Assembly: GCA_033782935.1 (NCBI GenBank)
Contig: JAWQEG010000710.1
Coordinates: forward strand, 2,914,001-2,978,000
Reading direction: 5' to 3'
DNA: 64,000 nucleotides
Source: Petrolisthes cinctipes
Taxonomy: Eukaryota > Arthropoda > Malacostraca > Decapoda > Porcellanidae
Shown: positions 1 through 9,850 of the stretch, in pieces
How the letters are laid out: each line of letters begins with the position of its first letter
Numbering within the stretch: the first letter of the stretch is position 1
The notes under the pieces: model-generated
Database searches by the model: none
The model's input: only the letters and a program-made list of their open reading frames with translations
Told to the model about the DNA's origin: nothing
Translations under genes and position numbers: made by a program

Positions 1-123
1 AAACGGGTACTGAAGATGCATGCACATATCGACTTTTGGGCACCTAAAACATCGATTTTGAGCATGTTTTGGGCCTGTATTTTTTAATTACTCTAACACT
101 GAGTAGGCATGTACAGATCACTT

Positions 124-270
124 CTGGGACCCCATAATATCGAATTTTCGAGTGTTTTGGGCCTGAATTTAAGATATCGCCTTTACGCACCTAAAATATC
201 GATTTTTAGCATGTTTTGAGCCGATATTTTGAAAATATTCTAGCACTGAGTAGGCATGTACAGATCGCTT
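124..270. repeat. Representative short monomer S2, 147 bp
   Basis: Anchor-to-anchor length is 147 bp. The sequence passes directly from (GA)GATAT to CGCCTTTACGCACC, lacking the 29-bp segment of L monomers. S2 is recognised by CGCCTTTACGCACC and by TTTTTAGCATGTTTTGAGCC downstream. It recurs at regular places inside the HORs, for example near 7,692, 23,180 and 31,812. Because 147 is divisible by 3, S2 does not shift reading frame, whereas the 148-bp S1 does. Confidence 0.9.
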
Positions 271-447
271 CTGGGACCCCAAAATATCGAATTTTCAGGT
301 GTTTTGAGCCTGAATTTGAGATATAAACGAGTACAGAAGATGCATGCACATATCGATTTTTGGGCACCTAAAATATCGATTTTGAGCATGTTTTGAGCCT
401 ATATATTGAAAACATTCTAGCACTGAGTAGGCATGTACAGATCGCTT
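271..447. repeat. Representative long (L) monomer, 177 bp, an internal dimer
   Basis: Anchor-to-anchor length is exactly 177 bp. The monomer contains two diverged halves. GCATGTACAGATCG at 254 is matched by GCATGCACATATCG at 342; AAAATATCGA at 281 by the same string at 370; GTTTTGAGCCT at 301 by the same string at 390. The offsets are 88, 89 and 89 bp. The L monomer therefore arose by duplication of a unit of about 88 bp followed by divergence. L monomers carry a segment from AAACG(A/G)GTAC to GCACATAT that S monomers lack. L subfamilies differ by diagnostic bases such as CGAGTATAG with GCATACAC, AAAGATCG with CAGTATG, AAACATCG with GAGCATG, and GATACATGC with ATTGACTTTGGG. Confidence 0.9.
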
Positions 448-977
448 CTGGGACCCCAAAATATCGAATTTTCGGGTGTTTTGAGCCTGAATTTGAGATA
501 TAAACGAGTATAGAAGATGCATACACATATTGACTTTGGGCACCAAAAATATCGATTTTCAGCATGTTTTGGGCCTGAATTTTTAAAATACTCTAACACG
601 GAGTAGGCATGTACAGATTGCTTCTGGGACCCCAAAATATCGAATTTTCGGGTGTTTAGGGCCAGAATTTGAGATATAAACGGGTACAGTAGATGCATGC
701 ACATATCGACTTTTGGGCACCTAAAAGATCGATTTTCAGTATGTTTTTGGCCTGTATTTTGAAAATACTCTGACACGGAGTAGGCATGTACAGATTGCTT
801 CTGGGACCCCTAAATATTGAATTTTCGGGTGTTTTGAGCCTGAATTTGAGATATAAACGGGTACAGACGATGCATGCACATATCGACTTTTTGGCACCTA
901 AAACATCTATTTTGAGCATGTTTTGGGCCTGTACTTTGTAAATACTCTAACACGGAGTAGGCGTGTACAGATCGCTT

Positions 978-1125
978 CTGGGACCCCTAAATATCGAATT
1001 TTCGGATGTTTTGGGCCTTAATTTGAGATATCGACTTTTTGGCACCTAAAATATCGATTTTTAGCATGTTTTTAGCCTATATTTTGAAAATATTCTAGCA
1101 CTGAGTAGGCATGTACAGATTGCTT
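978..1125. repeat. Representative short monomer S1, 148 bp
   Basis: Anchor-to-anchor length is 148 bp, with the junction GAGATATCGACTTTTTGGCACC followed shortly by CGATTTTTAGCATG. Compared with L it lacks exactly the 29-bp segment between two ATAT copies. S1 and S2 share the downstream string CGATTTTTAGCATGTTTT, which suggests one ancestral deletion followed by divergence of the two subtypes. Confidence 0.9.
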
Positions 1126-2423
1126 CTGGGACCCCAAAATATTGAATTTTCGGGTGTTTTGAGCCTGAATTTGAGATATAAATGGGTACAGAAGATACAT
1201 GCACATATTGACTTTGGGCATCTAAAATATCGATTTTCAGCATGTTTTGGGCATGTATTTTGAAAATACTCTAACACGAAGTAAGCATGTACAGATCGTT
1301 TCTGGGATCCATATATATCGAATTTTCGGGTGTTTTGGGCCTTAATTTGAGATATCGACTTTTTGGCACCTAAAATTTCGATTTTTAGCATGTTTTTAGC
1401 CAATATTTTGAAAATATTCTAGCACTGAGTAGGCATGTACAGATTGCTTCTGGGACCCGAAAATATTGAATTTTAGGGGGTTTAGGGCCAGAATTTGAGA
1501 TATAAACGGGTACAGAAGATGCATGCACATATCGACTTTTGGGCACCTAAAAGATCGATTTTTAGTATGTTTTTTGCCTGTATTTTGAAAATACTTTAAC
1601 ACGGAGTAGGCTTGTACAGATCGCTTCTGGGACCCCTAAATATCGAATTTTCGAGTGTTTTGGGACTGAATTTGAGATATCGACTTTTTGGCACCTAAAG
1701 GATCGATTTTTAGCATGTTTTTAGCCTACATTTTGAAAATATTCTAATACGGAGTAGGCATGTACAGATCGCTTGTGGGACCCCTAAATATCGAATTTTC
1801 GGGTGTTTTGAGCTTAAATTTGCGATATAAACGGGTACTGAAGATGCATGCACATATCGACTTTTTTGCTCCTAAAACATCGATTTTGAGCATGTTTTGG
1901 GCCTGTATTTTGTAAATACTCTAACACGGAGTAGGCATGTACAGATCGCTTCTGGGACCCCTAAATATCGAATTTTCGGGCGTTTTGGGCCTTAATTTGA
2001 GATATCGACTTTTTGGCACCTAAAATATCGATTTTTAGCATGTTTTTAGCCTATATTTTGAAAATATTCTAGCACTGAGTAGGCATGTACAGATCGCTTC
2101 TGGGACCCCTAAATATCGAATTTTCAGGGGTTTAGGGCCAGAATTTGAGATATAAACGGGTACTGAAGATGCATGCACATATCGACTTTTGGGCACCTAA
2201 AACATCGATTTTGAGCATGTTTTGGGCCTGTATTTTGTAAATACTCTAACACGGAGTAGGCATGTACAGATCGCTTCTGGGACCCCATAATATCAAATTT
2301 TCGGGTGTTTTGGGCCTGAATTTGAGATATTGCCTTCACGCACCTACATATATCGATTTTAGCATGTTTTGAGCCTATATTTTGAAAATATTCTAGCACT
2401 GAGTAGGCATGTACAGATCGCTT
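978..2423. repeat. Alternating short-long (325-bp dimer) stretch
   Basis: Anchors at 978, 1126, 1302, 1450, 1627, 1775, 1952, 2100, 2277 and 2424 give spacings 148, 176, 148, 177, 148, 177, 148, 177 and 147. This is strict S-L alternation, a dimeric higher-order repeat of about 325 bp. The same arrangement recurs at 13.5-14.6, 21.5-22.8, 35.4-37.0, 39.8-41.4 and 45.4-47.0 kb. Confidence 0.9.
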
Positions 2424-3718
2424 GTGGGACCTTAAAATATCGAATTTTCAGGTGTTTTGAGACTGAATTTGAGATATAAACGGGTACAGAAGATACATAC
2501 ACATATTGACTTTTAGCTTCTAAAATATCGATTTTCAGCATGTTTTGTCATGTATTTTGAAAATACTCTAACACGGAGTAGGCATGTACAGATCGCTTCT
2601 GGGACACAAAAATATCGAATTTTCGGGTGTTTTGAGCCTGAATTTGAGATATAAACTGGTACTGAAGATGCATGCACATATCGACTTTTGGGCACCTAAA
2701 ACATCGATTTTGAGCATGTTGTGGGCCTGTATTTTTTAATTACTCTAACACGGAGTAGGCATGTTCAGATCGCTTCTGGGACCCCATAATATCGAATTTT
2801 CGAGTGTTTTGGGCCTGAATGTGAGATATAAACGAGTACAGAAGATGCATGCACATATCGACTTTTGGGCACCTAAAATATCGATTTTGAGCATGTTTTG
2901 AGCCTATATTTTGAAAACATTCTAGCACTGAATAGGCATGTACAGATCGCTTCTGGGACCCAAAAATATCGAATTTTCAGGGGTTTAGGGCCAGAATTTG
3001 AGATATAAACGGGTACTGAAGATGCATGCACATATCGACTTTTGGGCACCTAAAACATCGATTTTGAGCATGTTTTGGGCCTGTATTTTGTAAATACTCT
3101 AACACGGAGTAGGCATGTACAGATCGCTTCTGGGACCCCATAATATCAAATTTTCGGGTGTTTTGGGCCTGAATTTGAGATATTGCCTTCACGCACCTAC
3201 ATATATCGATTTTAGCATGTTTTGAGCCTATATTTTGAAAATATTCTAGCACTGAGTAGGCATGTACAGATCGCTTGTGGGACCTTAAAATATCGAATTT
3301 TCAGGTGTTTTGAGACTGAATTTGAGATATAAACGGGTACAGAAGATACATACACATATTGACTTTTAGCTTCTAAAATATCGATTTTCAGCATGTTTTG
3401 TCATGTATTTTGAAAATACTCTAACACGGAGTAGGCATGTACAGATCGCTTCTGGGACACAAAAATATCGAATTTTCGGGTGTTTTGAGCCTGAATTTGA
3501 GATATAAACTGGTACTGAAGATGCATGCACATATCGACTTTTGGGCACCTAAAACATCGATTTTGAGCATGTTGTGGGCCTGTATTTTTTAATTACTCTA
3601 ACACGGAGTAGGCATGTTCAGATCGCTTCTGGGACCCCATAATATCGAATTTTCGAGTGTTTTGGGCCTGAATGTGAGATATAAACGAGTACAGAAGATG
3701 CATGCACATATCGACTTT
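2118..3718. repeat. 853-bp tandem duplication (five monomers)
   Basis: GAATTTTCAGGGGTTTAGGG occurs at 2118 and again at 2971, an offset of 853 bp (four L plus one short unit). The two copies share rare variants: CTACATATATCGATTTTAGC, the lost bases in GCATGTTTTGTCATG, GGGACACAAAAATATCG, and AAACTGGTACTG. I saw no difference by eye until near 2,865 and 3,718, where CTTTTGGGC versus CTTTTTGGC begins divergence. This is a recent local unequal exchange; the paralogous block near 14.7 kb carries only one copy. Confidence 0.88.
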
Positions 3719-6610
3719 TTGGCACCTAAAATATCGATTTTGAGCATGTATTGAGCTTATATTTTGAAAACATTCTAACACTGAGTAGGCATGTACAGAT
3801 CGCTTCTGGGACCCCAAAATATCGAATTTTCGGGTGTTTTGAGCCTGAATTTGAGATATAAACGGGTACTGAAGATGCATGCACATATCGACTTTAGGGC
3901 ACCTAAAACATCGATTTTGAGCATGTTTTGGGCCTGTATTTTTTAAATACTCTAACACGGAGTAGGCATGTACAGATCGCTTCTGGGACCCCATAATAAC
4001 AAATTTTCGGGTGTTTTGGGCCTGAATTTGAGATATCGCCTTTACGCACCTAAAATATCGATTTTAGCATGTTTTGAGCCTATATTTTGAAAATATTCTA
4101 GCACTGAGTAGGCATGTACTGATCGCTTCTGGGACCTTAAAATATCGAATTTTCAGGTGTTTTGAGCCTGAATTTGAGATATAAACGGGTACAGAAGATA
4201 CATGCACATATTGACTTTGGGCTTCTAAAATATCGATTTTCAGCATGTTTTGGGCATGTATTTTGAAAATACTCTAACACGGAGTAGGCATGTACAGATC
4301 GCTTCTGGGACCCCAAAATATCGAATTTTAAGGTGTTTTGAGCCTGAATTTGAGATATAAACGGGTACGGAAGATGCATCCACATATCGACTTTTGGGCA
4401 CCTAAAACATCGATTTTGAGCATGTTTTGGGCCTGTATTTTGAAAATACTCTAACACGGAGTAGGCATGTACAGATCGCTTCTGGGACCCCAAAATATCG
4501 AATTTTCGGGTGTTTTGGGCCTGAATTTGAGATATCGATTTTTAGCATGTTTTGAGCCTATATTTTGAAAATATTCTAGCACTGAGTAGGCATGTACAGA
4601 TTGCTTCTGGGACCCCAAAATATTGAATTTTTCGGGTGTTTTGAGCCTGAATTTGAGATATAAACTGGTACAGAAGATACATGCACATATTGACTTTGGG
4701 CATCTAAATTATCGATTTTCAGCATGTTTTGAGCATGTATTTTGAAAATACTCTAACACGGAGTAGGCATGTACAGATCGCTTCTGGGACCCCATAATAT
4801 TGAATTTTCGGGTGTTTTGGGCCTGAATTTGAGATATCGCCTTTACGCACCTAAAATATCGATTTTTAGCATGTTTTGAGCCTATATTTTGAAAATATTC
4901 TAGCACTGAGTAGGCATGTACAGATCGCTTCTGGGACCCCAAAATATCGAATTTTCGGGTGTTTTGAGCCTGAATTTGAGATATAAACGAGAATAGAAGA
5001 TGCATACACATATTGACTTTGGGCACCAAAAATATCGATTTTCAGCATGTTTTGGGCCTGAATTTTTAAAATACTCTAACACGGAGTAGGCATGTACAGA
5101 TCGCTTCTGGGACCCCAAAATATCGAATTTTCGGGTGTTTAGGGCCAGAATTTGAGTTATAAACGGGTACAGAAGATGCATGCACATATCGACTTTTGGT
5201 CACCTAAAAGATTGATTTTCAGTATGTTTTTGGCCTGTATTTTGAAAATACTCTAACACGGAGTAGGCATGTACAGATCCCTTCTGGGACCCCTAAATAT
5301 CGAGTTTTCGGGTTTTTTGGGACTGAATTTGAGATATCGACTTTTTGGCACCTAAAATATCGATTTTTAGCATGTTTTTAGCCTATATTATGAAAATATT
5401 CTAGCACTGAGTAGGCATGTACAGATCGCTTCTGGGATCCCAAAATATCGAATTTTCGGGTGTTTTGATCCTGAATTTGAGATATAAACGAGTACAGAAG
5501 ATGCATTCACATATCGACTTTTGGGCACATAAAATATCGATTTTGAGCATGTTTTGAGCCTATATTTTGAAAGCATTTTAGCACTGAATAGGCATGTACA
5601 GATCGCTTCTGGGACCCAAAAATATCGAATTTTCGGGTGTTTAGGGCCAGAATTTGAGATATAAACGGGTACAGAAGATGCATGCACATATCGACTTTTG
5701 GGCACCTATAAGATCGATTTTCAGTATGTTTTTGGCCTGTATTTTGAAAATACTCTGACACGGAGTAGGCATGTACAGATCGCTTCTGGGACCCATAAAT
5801 ATCGAATTTTCGGGTGTTTTGGGCCTTAATTTGAGATATCGATTTTTTGGCACCTAAAATATCGATTTTTAGCATGTTTTTAGCCTATTTTTTGAAAATA
5901 TTCTAGCACTGAGTAGGCATGTACAGATTGCTTCTGGGACCCCAAAATATTAAATTTTCGGGTGTTTTGAGTCTGAATTTGAGATATAAACGGGTACATA
6001 AGATACATGCACATATTGACTTTGGGCATCTAAAATATCGATTTTCAGCATGTTTTGGGCATGTATTTTGAAAATACTATAACTCGGAGTAGGCATGTAC
6101 AGATCGCTTCTGGGACCCCAAAATATCGATTTTTCGGGTATTTTGAGCCTGAATTTGAGATATTAACGGGTACTGAAGATGCATGCACATATCGACTTTT
6201 GGGCACCTAAAACATCGATTTTGAGCATGTTTTGGGCCTGTATTTTGTAAATACTCTAACACGGAGTAGGCATGTACAGATCGCTTCTGGGACCCTTATA
6301 ATATCGAATATTCGGGTGTTTTGGGCCTGAATTTGAGATATCGCCTTTACGCACCTAAAATATCGATTTTTAGCATGTTTTGAGCTTATATTTTGAAAAT
6401 ATTCTAGCACTGAGTAGGCATGTAGAGATCGCTTCTGGGACCCCAAAATATCGAATTTTCGGGTCTTTTGAGCCTGAATTTGAGATATAAAGGAGTATAG
6501 AAGATGCATACACATATTGACTTTGGGCACCAAAAATATCGATTTTCAGCATGTTTTGGGCCTGAATTTTTAAAATACTCTAACACAGAGTAGGCATGTA
6601 CAGATCGCTT
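3719..6610. repeat. Mixed L/S2 block paralogous to about 14.9-19.1 kb
   Basis: Offsets to the second copy step through about 11,005, 11,329, 11,351, 11,528 and 12,502. The steps are +324 (L plus S2), +22 (a deletion inside one monomer here), +177 (one L) and +974 (about six monomers). The copies therefore differ mostly by whole-monomer gain or loss. Shared private variants include GGGACCTTAAAATATCG, GAATTTTTCGGGTG and CGAGAATAGAAGATGC. No gene is seen in this stretch. Confidence 0.8.
4482..4606. repeat. Unique 125-bp monomer with a further 22-bp deletion
   Basis: Anchor spacing is 125 bp, the shortest found. The sequence runs GAATTTGAGATATCGATTTT, so the 22 bases from CGCCTTTACG to AAAATAT of an S2 monomer are missing. 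The deletion falls between two copies of ATATCG. The paralogous monomer near 15.86 kb is full-length S2, and the offset between the blocks changes by exactly 22 bp across this point, which fixes the direction as a deletion here. Confidence 0.92.
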
Positions 6611-8322
6611 CTGGGACCCCAAAATATCGAATTTTCGTGTGTTTAGGGCCAGAATTTGAGATATAAACGGGTACAGAAGATGCATGCACATATCGACTTT
6701 TAGGCACCTAAAAGATCGATTTTCAGTATGTTTTTGGCCTGTATTTTGAAAATACTCTAACACGGAGTAGGCATGTACAGATCTCTTCTGGGACCCCTAA
6801 ATATCGATTTTTCGGGTTTTTTGGGACTGAATTTGAGATATCGACTTTTTGGCACCTAAAATATCGATTTTTAGCATGTTTTTAGCCTATATTATGAAAA
6901 TATTCTAGCACTGAGTAGGCATGTACAGATCGCTTCTGGGACCCCAAAATATCGAATTTTCGGGTGTTTTTAGCCTGAATTTGAGATATAAACGAGTACA
7001 GAAGATGCATGCACATATCGACTTTTGGGCACCTAAAATATCGATTTTGAGCATGTTTTGAGCCTATATTTTGAAAACATTCTAGCACTGAGTAGGCATG
7101 TGCAGATCGCTTCTGGGACCCCAAAATATTGAATTTTCGGGTGTTTTGAGCCTGAGTTTGAGATATAAACGAGTACAGAAGATGCATGCACATTTCGACT
7201 TTTGGGCACATAAAATTTCGATTTTTGGCATGTTTTGAGCCTATATTTTGAAAGCATTCTAGCACTGAATAGACATGTACAGATCGCTTCTGGGACCCAA
7301 AAATATCGAATTTTCGGGTTTTTAGGGCCATAATTTGAGAAATAAACGGGTACAGAAGATGCATGCACATATCGACTTTTGGGCACCTATAAGATCGATT
7401 TTCAGTATGTTCTTGGCCTGTATTTTGAAAATACTCTGACACGGAGTAGGCATGTACAGATCGCTTCTGGGACCCCAAAATATCAAATTTTCGGGTGTTT
7501 TGAGCCTTAATTTGAGATATAAACGGGTACTGAAGATGCATGCACATATCGACTTTTGGGCACCTAAAACATCGATTTTGAGCATGTTTTGGGCCTGTAT
7601 TTTGTAAATACTCTAACACGGAGTAGGCATGTACAGATCGCTTCTGGGACCCCATAATATCTAATTTTCGGGTGTTTTGGGCCTGAATTTGAGATATCGC
7701 CTTTACGCACCTAAAATATCGATTTTTAGCATGTTTTGAGCTTATATTTTGAAAATATTCTAGCACTGAGTAGGCATGTACAGATCGCTTCTGGGACCCC
7801 AAAATATCGAGTTTTCGGGTGTTTTGAGCCTTAATTTGAGAAATAAACGAGTATTGAAGATGCATACACATATTGACTTTGGGCACCAAAAATATCGATT
7901 TTCAGCATGTTTTTTTGGCCTGAATTTTTAAAATACACTAACACGGAGTAGGCATGTACAGATCGCTTCTGGGACCCCAAAATATCGAATTTTCGGGTGT
8001 TTAGGGCCAGAATTTGAGATATAAACGGGTACAGAAGATGCATGCACATATCGACTTTTAGGCACCTAAAAGATCGATTTTCAGTATGTTTTTGGCCTGT
8101 ATTTTGAATATACTCTAACACGGAGTAGGCATGTACAGATCCCTTCTGGGACCCCTAAATATCGAGTTTTCGGGTTTTTTGAGCCTGAATATGAGATATA
8201 AACGAGTACAGAAGATGCATGCACATATCGTCTTTTGGGCACCTAAAATATCGATTTTGAGCATGTTTTGAGCCTATATTTTGAAAACATTCTAGCACTG
8301 TGTAGGCATGTACAGATCGCTT
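6611..8322. repeat. 10-monomer HOR, 1,712 bp, copy 1
   Basis: Anchors at 6611, 6788, 6936, 7113, 7290, 7467, 7644, 7791, 7969, 8146 and 8323 give the order L S1 L L L L S2 L L L. The spacing sums to 1,712 bp, and the next copy begins 1,712 bp later. Marker variants include TTTTTAGCCTGAATTTGAG, CATAAAATTTCGATTTTTGG, GAAAGCATTCTAGCACTGAA and GAGAAATAAACG. A related copy starts at 19,113 (offset 12,502) and another at 48,134. Confidence 0.9.
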
Positions 8323-9850
8323 CTGGGACCCCAAAATATTGAATTTTCGGGTGTTTAGGGCCCGAATTTGAGATATAAACGGGTACAGAAGATGCATGCA
8401 CATATCGACTTTTAGGCACCTAAAAGATCGATTTTCAGTATGTTTTTGGCCTGTATTTTGAAAATACTCTAACACGGAGTAGGCATGTACAGATCTCTTC
8501 TGGGACCCCTAAATATCGAGTTTTCGGGTTTTTTGGGACTGAATTTGAGATATCGACTTTTTGGCACCTAAAATATCGATTTTTAGCATGTTTTTAGCCT
8601 ATATTATGAAAATATTCTAGCACTGAGTAGGCATGTACAGATCGCTTCTGGGACCCCAAAATATCGAATTTTCGGGTGTTTTTAGCCTGAATTTGAGATA
8701 TAAACGAGTACAGAAGATGCATGCACATATCGACTTTTGGGCACCTAAAATATCGATTTTGAGCATGTTTTGAGCCTATATTTTGAAAACATTCTAGCAC
8801 TGAGTAGGCGTGTACAGATCGCTTCTGGGACCCCCAAATATTGAATTTTCGGTTTTTTAGGGCCAGAATTAGAGATATAAACGAGTACAGAAGATGCATG
8901 CACATATCGACTTTTGGGCACATAAAATTTCGATTTTTGGCATGTTTTGAGCCTATATTTTGAAAGCATTCTAGCACTGAATAGGCATGTACAGATCGCT
9001 TCTGGGACCCAAAAATATCGAATTTTTGGGTTTTTAGGGCCAGAATTAGAGAAATAAACGGGTACAGAAGATGCATGCACATATCGACTTTTGGGCACCT
9101 ATAAGATCGATTTTCAGTATGTTTTTGGCCTGTATTTTGAAAATACTCTGACACGGAGTAGGCATGTACAGTTTGCTTCTGGGTCCCCAAAATATCAAAT
9201 TTTCGGGTGTTTTGAGCCTTAATTTGAGATATAAACGGGTACTGAAGATGCATGCACATATCGACTTTTGGGCACCTAAAACATCGATTTTGAGCATGTT
9301 TTGGGCCTGTATTTTGTAAATACTCTAACACGGAGTAGGCATGTACAGATCGCTTCTGGGACCCCATAATATCTAATTTTCGGGTGTTTTGGGCCTGAAT
9401 TTGAGATATCGCCTTTACGCACCTAAAATATCGATTTTTAGCATGTTTTGAGCTTATATTTTGAAAATATTCTAGCACTGAGTAGGCATGTACAGATCGC
9501 TTCTGGGACCCCAAAATATCGAGTTTTCGGGTGTTTTGAGCGTTAATTTGAGAAATAAACGAGTATTGAAGATGCATACACATATTGACTTTGGGCACCA
9601 AAAATATCGATTTTCAGCATGTTTTGGGCCTGAATTTTTAAAATACTCTAACACGGAGTAGGCATGTACAGATCGCTTATGGGACCCCAAAATATCGAAT
9701 TTTCGGGTGTTTAGGGCCAGAATTTGAGATATAAACGGGTACAGAAGATACATGCACATATCGACTTTTGGGCACCTAAAAGATCGATTTTCAGTATGTT
9801 TTTGGCCTGTATTTTGAAAATACTTTAACACGGAGTAGGCATGTACAGAT
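8323..9850. repeat. 10-monomer HOR, partial copy 2
   Basis: The sequence follows copy 1 at an offset of 1,712 bp, then 1,710 after about 7,910, where copy 1 carries two extra T in GCATGTTTTTTTGGCC. It loses similarity near 9,850, where GGGACCAATAAATATCG begins a different arrangement. Several substitutions separate the two copies (for example GGTCCCC near 9,182 and TAGAGATATAAACG near 8,870), so this exchange is older than the 32-48 kb duplications. Confidence 0.82.

Larger units (their letters stand above)
1..2117. repeat. Satellite block paralogous to 12,713-14,652
   Basis: From position 1 the sequence matches 12,713 onward at an offset of 12,712, including private variants such as CTGTATTTTTTAATTACTC and CGAGTGTTTTGGGCCTG. 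One 177-bp L monomer (about 847-1,023) has no counterpart in the second copy, after which the offset becomes 12,535 until the copies diverge near 2,118 and 14,653. The left edge is cut by the window start. Confidence 0.85.

Noticed and set aside
4064..4084. Promoter or TATA-like signals in AT-rich parts of the monomer
   Set aside because: Strings such as GAGATATAAACG occur in every L monomer and have no associated gene. Base composition alone explains them.
6882..7889. 335-codon minus-strand open frame (and similar ones of 186-345 codons)
   Set aside because: Each is a concatenation of satellite monomers whose length is a multiple of three. Other frames on the same strand are also open, S1 monomers shift the frame arbitrarily, and there is no start context, codon constraint or recognisable domain.
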